Below, in pieces: positions 11,940 to 25,472 of a stretch of 64,000 nucleotides of DNA. Both the position numbers and the translations under genes were made by a program. Location of the stretch: assembly GCF_910589235.1 (NCBI RefSeq), contig NC_060955.1, forward strand, positions 10,870,837 to 10,934,836, read 5' to 3'. The stretch's first letter is position 1. Every line of letters begins with the position of its first letter. This DNA comes from Vespa crabro (Eukaryota; Arthropoda; Insecta; Hymenoptera; Vespidae). The notes below the pieces were generated by a model. That model searched no databases. It was given only the letters and a program-made list of their open reading frames with translations, and was not told the DNA's origin.

Positions 11940-14060
11940 GAAACAATGTTAAAACTTAGATTCCAATATAAAATAGATGTTTGATCTTATGAAATGCAAT
12001 GTTCTGCATCGATTGGTAACATTTCTCAAACTGTGGCTCAAGTATTACTAAAGATTTCGCGAAATTAACTTCGCGTATAGCGAAATTCGCGTATGCCGAT
12101 TACGTTTTTCGATAAAAATCATATGAAAACGCCAATTTAAACATAGTAAAAACGTTATATTCTTGTTATATTCTTTTTTCTGCATCGATAGAATATAAAA
12201 TCAATGAAATTGAACGAGATTTCAACTTTTCGTTTTTCGACGATACGTGTATATGAGCGAAAAATCGTATATACGATGCGAAACAATGTTAAAACTTTGA
12301 TTCCAATATAAAATAGATGTTTGATCTTATGAAATGCAATGTTCTGCATCGATTGGTAACATTTTTCAAACTGTGGCGCAAGTATTACTAAAGATTTCAC
12401 GAAATTAACTTCGCGTATAGCGAAATTCGCGTATGCCGATTACGTTTTTCGATAAAAATCATATGAAAGCGCCTATTTAAACATAGTAAAAACGTTATCT
12501 TCTTGTTATATTCTTTATTCTGCATCGATAGAATATAAAATCAATGAAATTGAAGGAGATTTCAACTTTTCGTTTTTCGACGATACGCGTATATGAGCGA
12601 AAAATCGTATATGCGATGCGAAACAATGTTAAAACTTAGATTCCAATATAAAATAGATGTTTGATCTTATGAAATTCAATGTTCTGCATCAATTGGTAAC
12701 ATTTCTCAAACTGTGGCTCAAGTATTACTAAAGATTTCACAAATTTAACTTCGCATATAGCGAAATTCGCGTATGTCGATTACGTTTTTCGATAAAAATC
12801 ATATGAAAACGCCTATTTAAACATAGCAAACACGTTATATTCTTGTTATATTCTTTATTCTGCATCGATAGAATATAAAATCAATGAAATTGAACGAGAT
12901 TTCAACTTTTCGTTTTTCGACGATACGCGTATATGAGCGAAAAATCGTATATACGATGCGAAACAATGTTAAAACTTTGATTCCAATATAAAATAGATGT
13001 TTGATCTTATGAAATGCAATGTTCTGCATCGATTGGTAACATTTTTCAAACTGTGGCGCAAGTATAACAAAAGATTTCACGAAATTAACTTCGCGTATAG
13101 CGAAATTCGCGTATGCCGATTACGTTTTTGATAAAAATCATATGAAAACGCCTATTTAAACATAGTAAAAACGTTATATTCTTGTTATATTCTTTATTCT
13201 GCATCGATAGAATATAAAATCAATGAAATTGAACGAGATTTCAACTTTTCGTTTTTCGACGAAACGCGTATATGAGCGAAAAATCGTATATACGATGCGA
13301 AACAATGTTAAAACTTTGATTCCAATATAAAATAGATGTTTGATCTTATGAAATGCAATGTTCTGAATCGATTGGTAACATTTTTCAAACTGTGGCGCAA
13401 GTATTACTAAAGATTTCACGAAATTAACTTCGCGTATAGCGAAATTCGCGTATGTCGATTAAGTTTTTCGATAAAAATCATATGAAAAAGCCTATTTAAA
13501 CATAGCAAACACGTTATATTCTTGTTATATTCTTTATTCTGCATCGATAGAATATAAAATCAATGAAATTGAACGAGATATCTACTTTTCGTTTTTCGAC
13601 GATACGCGTATATGAGCGAAAAATCTCATATACGAACGAAACAATGTTATAACTTCGATTCCAATATAAAATAGATGTTTGATCTTATGAAATGCAATGT
13701 TCTGCATCGATTGGTAACATTTTTCAAACTGTGGCGCAACTATTACTAAAGATTTCACGAATTTAACTTCGCGTATAGCGAAATTCGCGTATGTCGATTA
13801 AGTTTTTCGATAAAAATCATATGAAAAAGCCTATTTAAACATAGCAAACACGTTATATTCTTGTTATATTCTTTATTCTGCATCGATAGAATATAAAATT
13901 AATGAAATTGAACGAGATATCTACTTTTCGTTTTTCGACGATACGCGTATATGAGCGAAAAATCTCATATACGAACGAAACAATGTTAAAACTTCGATTC
14001 CAATATAAAATAGATGTTTGATCTTATGAAATGCAATGTTCTGCATCGATTGGTAACATT
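11940..14060 (+). repeat. Segmental duplication, copy 2 (~2.1 kb)
   Basis: This is the partner of 8545-10665. Private differences since duplication are few: GATACGTGTATATG at 12241, GCCAATTTAAAC at 12131, GTTATAACTTC at ~13645 and AAATTAATGAAA at ~13897. So few changes across 2.1 kb point to a recent copy compared with the few-percent divergence between random units. Confidence 0.83.
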
Positions 14061-15265
14061 TTTCAAACTGTGGCGCAACTATTACTAAAGATTTCACGAA
14101 TTTAACTTCGCGTATAGCGAAATTCGCGTATGTCGATTAAGTTTTTCGATAAAAATCATATGAAAACGACTATTTAAACATAGCAAAAACGTTATTTTCC
14201 TGTTATATTCATTATTCTGCATCGATAGAATATAAAATCAATGAAATTGAACGAGATTTCAACTTTTCGTTTTTCGACGATACGCGTATATGAGCGAAAA
14301 ATCGTATATACGATGCGAAACAATGTTAAAACTTTGATTCCAATATAAAATAGATGTTTGATCTTATGAAAAGCAATGTTCTGCATCGATTGGTAACATT
14401 TTTCAAACTGTGGCGCAAGTATTACAAAAGATTTCACGAATTTAACTTCGCGTATAGCGAAATTCGCGTATGTCGATTAAGTTTTTCGATAAAAATCATA
14501 TGAAAACGACTATTTAATCATAGCAAAAACGTTATTTTCTTGTTATATTCTTTATTCTTCATCGATAGAATATAAAATCAATGAAATTGAACGAGATATC
14601 AACTTTTCGGTTTTTGACGATACGCGTATATGAGCAAAAAATCTCATATACGAACGAAACAATGTTAAAACTTCGATTCCAATATAAAATAGATGTTTGA
14701 TCTTATGAAATGCAATGTTCTGCATCGATTGGTAACATTTTTCAAACTGTGGCGCAAGTATTACTATATATTTCACGAAATTAACTTTGCGTAAAGCGAA
14801 ATTCGCGTATGTCGATTAAGTTTTTCGATAAAAATCATATGAAAACGCCTATTTAAACATAGCAAACACGTTATATTCTTGCTATATTCTTTATTCTGCA
14901 TCGATAGAATATAAAATCAATGAAATTGAACGAGATTTCAACTTTTCGTTTTTCGACGAAACGCGTATATGAGCGAAAAATCGTATATACGATGCGAAAC
15001 AATGTTAAAACTTTGTTTCCAATATAAAATAGATGTTTGATCTTATGAAATGCAATGTTCTGAATCGATTGGTAACATTTTTCAAACTGTGGCGCAAGTA
15101 TTACTAAAGATTTCACGAAATTAACTTCGCGTATAGCGAAATTCGCGTATGTCGATTAAGTTTTTCGATAAAAATCATATGAAAACGCCTATTTAAACAT
15201 AGCAAACACGTTATATTCTTGTTATATTCTTTATTCTGCATCGATAGAATATAAAATCAATGAAA

Positions 15266-15588
15266 TTGAACGAGATATCTACTTTTCGTTTTTCGACGAT
15301 ACGCGTATATGAGCGAAAAATCTCATATACGAACGAAACAATGTTAAAACTTCGATTCCAATATAAAATAGATGTTTGATCTTATGAAATGCAATGTTCT
15401 GCTTCGATTGGTAACATTTTTCAAACTGTGGCGCAAGTATTACTAAAGATTTCACGAAATTAACTTCGCGTATGTCGATTAAGTTCTTCGATAAAAATCA
15501 TATGAAAACGCCTATTTAAACATAGCAAACACGTTATATTCTTGTTATATTCTTTATTCTGCATCGATAGAATATAAAATCAATGAAA
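15266..15588 (+). repeat. Type B unit with 16-bp internal deletion
   Basis: The unit lacks the same 16 bp as unit 681 (TTAACTTCGCGTATGTCG at ~15460) but in a type B background, giving 323 bp. It also has GCTTCGATTGG and AAGTTCTTCG. The different background suggests either an independent slippage event or transfer of the deletion by conversion. Confidence 0.88.
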
Positions 15589-17627
15589 TTGAACGAGATT
15601 TCAACTTTTCGTTTTTCGACGAAACGCGTATATGAGCGAAAAATCGTATATACGATGCGAAACAATGTTAAAACTTTGATTCCAATATAAAATAGATGTT
15701 TGATCTTATGAAATGCAATGTTCTGAATCGATTGGTAACATTTTTCAAACTGTGGCGCAAGTATTACTAAAGATTTCACGAAATTAACTTCGCGTATAGC
15801 GAAATTCGCGTATGTCGATTAAGTTTTTCGATAAAAATCATATGAAAACGCCTATTTAAACATAGCAAACACGTTATATTCTTGTTATATTCTTTATTCT
15901 GCATCGATAGAATATAAAATCAATGAAATTGAACGAGATTTCAACTTTTCGTTTTTCGACGATACGCGTATATGAGCGAAAAATCGTATATACGATGCGA
16001 AACAATGTTAAAACTTTGATTCCAATATAAAATAGATGTTTGATCTTATGAAATGCAATGTTCTGCATCGATTGGTATCATTTTTCAAACTGTGGCTCAA
16101 GTATTACTAAAGATTTCACGAAATTAACTTCGCGTATAGCGAAATTCGCGTATGTCGATTAAGTTTTTCGATAAAAATCATATGAAAACGCCTATTTAAA
16201 CATAGCAAACACGTTATATTCTTGTTATATTCTTTATTCTGCATCGATAGAATATAAAATCAATGAAATTGAACGAGATTTCAACTTTTCGTTTTTCGAC
16301 GATACGCGTATATGAGCGAAAAATCGTATATACGATGCGAAACAATGTTAAAACTTTGATTCCAATATAAAATAGATGTTTGATCTTATGAAATGCAATG
16401 TTCTGCATCGATTGGTAACATTTTTCAAACTGTGGCGCAACTATTACTAAAGATTTTACGAAATTAACTTCGCGTATAGCGAAATTCGCGTATGTCGGTT
16501 AAGTTTTTCGATAAAAATCATATGAAAACGCCTATTTAAACATAGCAAACACGTTATATTCTTGTTATATTCTTTATTCTGCATCGATAGAATATAAAAT
16601 CAATGAAATTGAACGAGATTTCAACTTTTCGTTTTTCGACGATACGCGTATATGAGCGAAAAATCGTATATACGATGCGAAACAATATTAAAACTTTGAT
16701 TCCAATATAAAATAGATGTTTGATCTTATGAAATGCAATGTTCTGCATCGATTGGTAACATTTTTCAAACTGTGGCGCAACTATTACTAAAGATTTCACG
16801 AATTTAACTTCGCGTATAGCGAAATTCGCGTATGTCGATTAAGTTTTTCGATAAAAATCATATGAAAACGACTATTTAAACATAGCAAAAACGTTATTTT
16901 CTTGTTATATTCATTATTCTGCATCGATAGAATATAAAATCAATGAAATTGAACGAGATTTCAACTTTTCGTTTTTCGACGATACGCGTATATGAGCGAA
17001 AAATCGTATATACGATGCGAAACAATGTTAAAACTTTGATTCCAATATAAAATAGATGTTTGATCTTATGAAATGCAATGTTCTGCATCGATTTGTAACA
17101 TTTTTCAAACTGTGGCGCAAGTATTACAAAAGATTTCACGAATTTAACTTCGCGTATAGCGAAATTCGCGTATGTCGATTAAGTTTTTCGATAAAAATCA
17201 TATGAAAACGACTATTTAAACATAGCAAAAACGTTATTTTCTTGTTATATTCTTTATTCTTCATCGATAGAATATAAAATCAATGAAATTGAACGAGATA
17301 TCAACTTTTCGGTTTTTGACGATACGCGTATATGAGCAAAAAATCTCATATACGAACGAAACAATGTTAAAACTTCGATTCCAATATAAAATAGATGTTT
17401 GATCTTATGAAATGCAATGTTCTGCATCGATTGGTAACATTTTTCAAACTGTGGCGCAAGTATTACTAAAGATTTCACGAAATTAACTTCGCGTATAGCG
17501 AAATTCGCGTATGTCGATTAAGTTTTTCGATAAAAATCATATGAAAACGCCTATTTAAACATAGCAAACACGTTATATTCTTGTTATATTCTTTATTCTG
17601 CATCGATAGAATATAAAATCAATGAAA

Positions 17628-17949
17628 TTGAACGAGATTTCAAATTTCGTTTTCGACGATACGCGTATATGAGCGAAAATTCGTATATACGATGCGAAAC
17701 AATGTTAAAACTTTGATTCCAATATAAAATAGATGTTTGATCTTATGAAATGCAATGTTCTGAATCGATTGGTAACATTTTTCAAACTGTGGAGCAAGTA
17801 TTACTAAAGATTTCACGAAATTAACTTCGCGTATGTCGATTAAGTTTTTCGATAAAAATCATATGAAAACGCCTATTTAAACATAGCAAACACGTTATAT
17901 TCTTGTTATATTCTTTATTCTGCATCGATAGAATACAAAATCAATGAAA
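17628..17949 (+). repeat. Satellite unit with 16-bp deletion plus CAAATTTCG variant
   Basis: This 322-bp unit combines the 16-bp TTCGCGTAT deletion (~17829) with CAAATTTCGTTTTCGACG near its start, a 2-bp shortening otherwise seen in unit 1005. Units 681 and 1005 are adjacent near the left edge and each holds one of the two features, so this unit may be a recombinant of that pair or of relatives outside the window. Confidence 0.85.
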
Positions 17950-20900
17950 TTGAACGAGATATCTACTTTTCGTTTTTCGACGATACGCGTATATGAGCGA
18001 AAAATCTCATATACGAACGAAACAATGTTAAAACTTCGATTCCAATATAAAATAGATGTTTGATCTTATGAAATGCAATGTTCTGCATCGATTGGTAACA
18101 TTTTTCAAACTGTGGCGCAACTATTACTAAAGATTTCACGAAATTAACTTCGCGTATAGCGAAATTCGCGTATGTCGATTAAGTTTTTCGATAAAAATCA
18201 TATGAAAACGACTATTTAAACATAGCAAAAACGTTATTTTCTTGTTATATTCATTATTCTGCATCGATAGAATATAAAATCAATGAAATTGAACGAGATT
18301 TCAACTTTTCGTTTTTCGACGATACGCGTATATGAGCGAAAAATCGTATATACGATGCGAAACAATGTTAAAACTTTGATTCCAGTATAAAATAGATGTT
18401 TGATCTTATGAAATGCAATGTTCTGCATCGATTGGTAACATTTTTCAAACTGTGGCGCAAGTATTACAAAAGATTTCACGAATTTAACTTCGCGTATAGC
18501 GAAATTCGCGTATGTCGATAAAGTTTTTCGATAAAAATCATATGAAAACGACTATTTAAACATAGCAAAAACGTTATTTTCTTGTTATATTCTTTATTCT
18601 TCATCGATAGAATATAAAATCAATGAAATTGAACGAGATATCAACTTTTCGGTTTTCGACGATACGCGTATATGAGCAAAAAATCTCATATACGAACGAA
18701 ACAATGTTAAAACTTCGATTCCAATATAAAATAGATGTTTGATCTTATGAAATGCAATGTTCTGCATCGATTGGTAACATTTTTCAAACTGTGGCGCAAG
18801 TATTACTAAATATTTCACGAAATTAACTTTGCGTAAAGCGAAATTCGCGTATGTCGATTAAGTTTTTCGATAAAAATCATATGAAAACGCCTATTTAAAC
18901 ATAGCAAACACGTTATATTCTTGTTATATTCTTTATTCTGCATCGATAGAATATAAAATCAATGAAATTGAACGAGATTTCAACTTTTCGTTTTTCGACG
19001 ATACGCGTATATGAGCGAAAAATCGTATATACGATGCGAAACAATGTTAAAACTTTGATTCTAATATAAAATAGATGTTTGATCTTATGAAATGCAATGT
19101 TCTGCATCGATTGGTAACATTTTTCAAACTGTGGCGCAAGTATTACAAATGATTTCACGAATTTAACTTCGCGTATAGCGAAATTCGCGTATGTCGATTA
19201 AGTTTTTCGATAAAAATCATATGAAAACGCCTATTTAAACATAGCAAACACGTTATATTCTTGTTATATTCTTTATTCTGCATCGATAGAATATAAAATC
19301 AATGAAATTGAACGAGATTTCAACTTTTCGTTTTTCGACGATACGCGTATATGAGCGAAAAATCTCATATTCGAACGAAACAATGTTAAAACTTCGATTC
19401 CAATGTAAAATAGATGTTTGATCTTATGAAATGCAATGTTCTGCATCGATTGGTAACATTTTTCAAACTGTGGCGCAACTATTACTAAAGATTTCACGAA
19501 ATTAACTTAGCGTATAGCGAAATTCGCGTATGTCGGTTAAGTTTTTCGATAAAAATCATATGAAAACGCCTATTTAAACATAGCAAACACGTTATATTCT
19601 TGTTATATTCTTTATTCTGCATCGATAGAATATAAAATCAATGAAATTGAACGAGATTTCAACTTTTCGTTTTTCGACGATACGCGTATATGAGCGAAAA
19701 ATCGTATATACGATGCGAACAATGTTAAAACTTTGATTCCAGTATAAAATAGATGTTTGATCTTATGAAATGCAATGTTCTGCATCGATTGGTATCATTT
19801 TTCAAACTGTGGCTCAAATATTACTAAAGATTTCACGAAATTAACTTCGCGTATAGCGAAATTCGCGTATGTCGATTAAGTTTTTCGATAAAAATCATAT
19901 GAAAACGCCTATTTAAACATAGCAAACACGTTATATTCTTGTTATATTCTTTATTCTGCATCGATAGAATATAAAATCAATGAAATTGAACGAGATATCT
20001 ACTTTTCGTTTTTCGACGATACGCGTATATGAGCGAAAAATCGTATATACGATGCGAAACAATGTTAAAACTTTGATTCCAATATAAAATAGATGTTTGA
20101 TCTTATGAAATGCAATGTTCTGCATCGATTGGTAACATTTTTCAAACTGTGGCGCAAGTATTACAAAAGATTTCAGGAAATTAACTTCGCGTATAGCGAA
20201 ATTCGCGTATGCCGATTAGGTTTTTCGATAAAAATCATATGAAAACGCCTATTTAAACATAGTAAAAACGTTATATTCTTGTTATATTCTTTATTCTGCA
20301 TCGATAGAATATAAAATCAATGAAATTGAACGAGATTTCAACTTTTCGTTTTTTGACGATACGCGTATATGAGCGAAAAATCGTATATACGATGCGAAAC
20401 AATGTTAAAACTTAGATTCCAATATAAAATAGATGTTTGATCTTATGAAATGCAATGTTCTGCATCGATTGGTAACATTTCTCAAACTGTGGCTCAAGTA
20501 TTACTAAAGATTTCACGAAATTAACTTCGCGTATAGCGAAATTCGCGTATGTCGATTAAGTTTTTCGATAAAAATCATATGAAAACGCCTATTTAAACAT
20601 AGCAAACACGTTATATTCTTGTTATATTCTTTATTCTGCATCGATAGAATATAAAATCAATGAAATTGAACGAGATATCTACTTTTTGTTTTTCGACGAT
20701 ACGCGTATATGAGCGAAAAATCGTATATACGATGCGAAACAATGTTAAAACTTTGATTCTAATATAAAATAGATGTTTGATCTTATGAAATGCAATGTTC
20801 TGCATCGATTGGTAACATTTTTCAAACTGTGGCGCAAGTATTACAAAAGATTTCACGAATTAAACATCGCGTATAGCGAAATTCGCGTATGTCGATTAAG

Positions 20901-21539
20901 TTTTTCGATAAAAATCATATGAAAACGCCTATTTAAACATAGCAAACACGTTATATTCTTGTTATATTCTTTACTCTGCATCGATAGAATATAAAATCAA
21001 TGAAATTGAACGAGATTTCAACTTTTCGTTTTTCGACGATACGCGTATATGAGCGAAAAATCTCATATACGAACGAAACAATGTTAAAACTTCGATTCCA
21101 ATATAAAATAGATGTTTGATCTTATGAAATGCAATGTTCTGCATCGATTGGTAACATTTTTCAAACTGTGGCGCAACTATTACTAAAGATTTCACGAAAT
21201 TAACTTAGCGTATAGCGAAATTCGCGTATGTCGGTTAAGTTTTTCGATAAAAATCATATGAAAACGCCTATTTAAACATAGCAAACACGTTATATTCTTG
21301 TTATATTCTTTATTCTGCATCGATAGAATATAAAATCAATGAAATTGAACGAGATTTCAACTTTTCGTTTTTCGACGATACGCGTATATGAGCGAAAAAT
21401 CGTATATACGATGCGAACAATGTTAAAACTTTGATTCCAGTATAAAATAGATGTTTGATCTTATGAAATGCAATGTTCTGCATCGATTGGTATCATTTTT
21501 CAAACTGTGGCTCAAATATTACTAAAGATTTCACGAAAT

Positions 21540-23096
21540 TAACTTCGCGTATAGCGAAATTCGCGTATGTCGATTAAGTTTTTCGATAAAAATCATATGA
21601 AAACGCCTATTTAAACATAGCAAACACGTTATATTCTTGTTATATTCTTTATTCTGCATCGATAGAATATAAAATCAATGAAATTGAACGAGATTTCAAC
21701 TTTTCGTTTTTCGACGATACGCGTATATGAGCGAAAAATCGTATATACGATGCGAAACAATGTTAAAACTTTGATTCCAATATAAAATAGATGTTTGATC
21801 TTATGAAATGCAATGTTCTGCATCGATTGGTATCATTTTTCAAACTGTGGCTCAAGTATTACTAAAGATTTCACGAAATTAACTTCGCGTATAGCGAAAT
21901 TCGCGTATGTCGATTAAGTTTTTCGATAAAAATCATATGAAAACGCCTATTTAAACATAGCAAACACGTTATATTCTTGTTATATTCTTTATTCTGCATC
22001 GATAGAATATAAAATCAATGAAATTGAACGAGATTTCAACTTTTCGTTTTTCGACGATACGCGTATATGAGCGAAAAATCGTATATACGATGCGAAACAA
22101 TGTTAAAACTTTGATTCCAATATAAAATAGATGTTTGATCTTATGAAATGCAATGTTCTGCATCGATTGGTAACATTTTTCAAACTGTGGCGCAACTATT
22201 ACTAAAGATTTTACGAAATTAACTTCGCGTATAGCGAAATTCGCGTATGTCGGTTAAGTTTTTCGATAAAAATCATATGAAAACGCCTATTTAAACATAG
22301 CAAACACGTTATATTCTTGTTATATTCTTTATTCTGCATCGATAGAATATAAAATCAATGAAATTGAACGAGATTTCAACTTTTCGTTTTTCGACGATAC
22401 GCGTATATGAGCGAAAAATCGTATATACGATGCGAACAATGTTAAAACTTTGATTCCAGTATAAAATAGATGTTTGATCTTATGAAATGCAATGTTCTGC
22501 ATCGATTGGTAACATTTTTCAAACTGTGGCGCAAGTATTACAAAAGATTTCACGAATTAAACTTCGCGTATAGCGAAATTCGCGTATGTCGATTAAGTTT
22601 TTCGATAAAAATCATATGAAAACGCCTATTTAAACATAGCAAACACGTTATATTCTTGTTATATTCTTTATTCTGCATCGATAGAATATAAAATCAATGA
22701 AATTGAACGAGATTTCAACTTTTCGTTTTTCGACGATACGCGTATATGAGCGAAAAATCTCATATACGAACGAAACAATGTTAAAACTTCGATTCCAATA
22801 TAAAATAGATGTTTGATCTTATGAAATGCAATGTTCTGCATCGATTGGTAACATTTTTCAAACTGTGGCGCAACTATTACTAAAGATTTCACGAAATTAA
22901 CTTAGCGTATAGCGAAATTCGCGTATGTCGGTTAAGTTTTTCGGTAAAAATCATATGAAAACGCCTATTTAAACATAGCAAACACGTTATATTCTTGTTA
23001 TATTCTTTATTCTGCATCGATAGAATATAAAATCAATGAAATTGAACGAGATTTCAACTTTTCGTTTTTCGACGATACGCGTATATGAGCGAAAAA
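21540..23096 (+). repeat. Segmental duplication, copy 1 (~1.55 kb, 7-unit shift)
   Basis: This matches 23916-25472 at a shift of 2,376 bp. Shared markers are GATTTTACG (22208/24584), GCGAACAATG with CCAGTATAAAA (22432/24808), CGAATTAAAC (22552/24928) and CTTAGCGTATAG (~22900/25276). It ends where unit 23042 is type B and its counterpart 25418 is type A. Confidence 0.8.
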
Positions 23097-23915
23097 TCTC
23101 ATATACGAACGAAACAATATAAAACTTCGATTCCAATATAAAATAGATGTTTGATCTTATGAAATGCAATGTTCTGCATCGATTGGTAACATTTTTCAAA
23201 CTGTGGCGCAACTATTACTAAAGATTTCACGAAATTAACTTCGCGTATAGCGAAATTCGCGTATGTCGATTAAGTTTTTCGATAAAAATCATATGAAAAC
23301 GCCTATTTAAACATAGCAAACACGTTATATTCTTGTTATATTCTTTACTCTGCATCGATAGAATATAAAATCAATGAAATTGAACGAGATTTCAACTTTT
23401 CGTTTTTCGACGATACGCGTATATGAGCGAAAAATCGTATATACGATGCGAAACAATGTTAAAACTTAGATTCCAATATAAAATAGATGTTTGATCTTAT
23501 GAAATGCAATGTTCTGCATCGATTGGTAACATTTCTCAAACTGTGGCTCAAGTATTACTAAAGATTTCACGAAATTAACTTCGCGTATAGCGAAATTCGC
23601 GTATGTCGATTAAGTTTTTCGATAAAAATCATATGAAAACGCCTATTTAAACATAGCAAACACGTTATATTCTTGTTATATTCTTTATTCTGCATCGATA
23701 GAATATAAAATCAATGAAATTGAACGAGATATCTACTTTTCGTTTTTCGACGATACGCGTATATGAGCGAAAAATCGTATATACGATGCGAAACAATGTT
23801 AAAACTTTGATTCTAATATAAAATAGATGTTTGATCTTATGAAATGCAATGTTCTGCATCGATTGGTAACATTTTTCAAACTGTGGCGCAAGTATTACAA
23901 AAGATTTCACGAATT

Positions 23916-25472
23916 AAACTTCGCGTATAGCGAAATTCGCGTATGTCGATTAAGTTTTTCGATAAAAATCATATGAAAACGTCTATTTAAACATAGCAAA
24001 CACGTTATATTCTTGTTATATTCTTTATCCTGCATCGATAGAATATAAAATCAATGAAATTGAACGAGATTTCAACTTTTCGTTTTTCGACGATACGCGT
24101 ATATGAGCGAAAAATCGTATATACGATGCGAAACAATGTTAAAACTTTGATTCCAATATAAAATAGATGTTTGATCTTATGAAATGCAATGTTCTGCATC
24201 GATTGGTATCATTTTTCAAACTGTGGCTCAAGTATTACTAAAGATTTCACGAAATTAACTTCGCGTATAGCGAAATTCGCGTATGTCGATTAAGTTTTTC
24301 GATAAAAATCATATGAAAACGCCTATTTAAACATAGCAAACACGTTATATTCTTGTTATATTCTTTATTCTGCATCGATAGAATATAAAATCAATGAAAT
24401 TGAACGAGATTTCAACTTTTCGTTTTTCGACGATACGCGTATATGAGCGAAAAATCGTATATACGATGCGAAACAATGTTAAAACTTTGATTCCAATATA
24501 AAATAGATGTTTGATCTTATGAAATGCAATGTTCTGCATCGATTGGTAACATTTTTCAAACTGTGGCGCAACTATTACTAAAGATTTTACGAAATTAACT
24601 TCGCGTATAGCGAAATTCGCGTATGTCGGTTAAGTTTTTCGATAAAAATCATATGAAAACGCCTATTTAAACATAGCAAACACGTTATATTCTTGTTATA
24701 TTCTTTATTCTGCATCGATAGAATATAAAATCAATGAAATTGAACGAGATTTCAACTTTTCGTTTTTCGACGATACGCGTATATGAGCGAAAAATCGTAT
24801 ATACGATGCGAACAATGTTAAAACTTTGATTCCAGTATAAAATAGATGTTTGATCTTATGAAATGCAATGTTCTGCATCGATTGGTAACATTTTTCAAAC
24901 TGTGGCGCAAGTATTACAAAAGATTTCACGAATTAAACTTCGCGTATAGCGAAATTCGCGTATGTCGATTAAGTTTTTCGATAAAAATCATATGAAAACG
25001 CCTATTTAAACATAGCAAACACGTTATATTCTTGTTATATTCTTTATTCTGCATCGAAAGAATATAAAATCAATGAAATTGAACGAGATTTCAACTTTTC
25101 GTTTTTCGACGATACGAGTATATGAGCGAAAAATCTCATATACGAACGAAACAATGTTAAAACTTCGATTCCAATATAAAATAGATGTTTGATCTTATGA
25201 AATGCAATGTTCTGCATCGATTGGTAACATTTTTCAAACTGTGGCGCAACTATTACTAAAGATTTCACGAAATTAACTTAGCGTATAGCGAAATTCGCGT
25301 ATGTCGGTTAAGTTTTTCGATAAAAATCATATGAAAACGCCTATTTAAACATAGCAAACACGTTATATTCTTGTTATATTCTTTATTCTGCATCGATAGA
25401 ATATAAAATCAATGAAATTGAACGAGATTTCAACTTTTCGTTTTTCGACGATACGCGTATATGAGCGAAAAA
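23916..25472 (+). repeat. Segmental duplication, copy 2 (~1.55 kb)
   Basis: This is the partner of 21540-23096. Private changes include GTCTATTTAAAC at ~23981, TATCCTGC at ~24026, CGAAAGAATAT at ~25056 and ACGAGTATATG at ~25114, which breaks the ATACGCGTAT palindrome in that unit. Confidence 0.8.

Larger units (their letters stand above)
8136..16268 (+). repeat. Satellite block 2: units 25-48, with 10-unit duplication
   Basis: Unit starts are 8136, 8475, 8814, 9154, 9494, 9833, 10173, 10512, 10851, 11191, 11530, 11870, 12210, 12550, 12890, 13229, 13569, 13908, 14247, 14587, 14926, 15266, 15589 and 15929. The main event is the ~2.1 kb duplication described separately. Marker GATTTCATC occurs at units 7456, 10851 and 11870, and marker AAAACATAG at units 4400, 7796 and 11191, so a ~3,395-bp (10-unit) spacing recurs from block 1 into block 2. 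No gene or unique sequence is present. Confidence 0.93.
16269..24399 (+). repeat. Satellite block 3: units 49-72
   Basis: Unit starts are 16269, 16609, 16949, 17289, 17628, 17950, 18289, 18629, 18968, 19308, 19647, 19986, 20326, 20666, 21006, 21345, 21684, 22024, 22364, 22703, 23042, 23380, 23720 and 24060. A family with GACTATTTAAAC and AACGTTATTTTC before the unit start precedes units 14247, 14587, 16949, 17289, 18289 and 18629. Markers CTTAGCGTATAG (units 19308, 21006, 22703, 25079) and GCGAACAATG, with one A lost (units 19647, 21345, 22364, 24740, 25418), trace 5- and 7-unit duplications at shifts of 1,698 and 2,376 bp. No gene or unique sequence is present. Confidence 0.93.
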
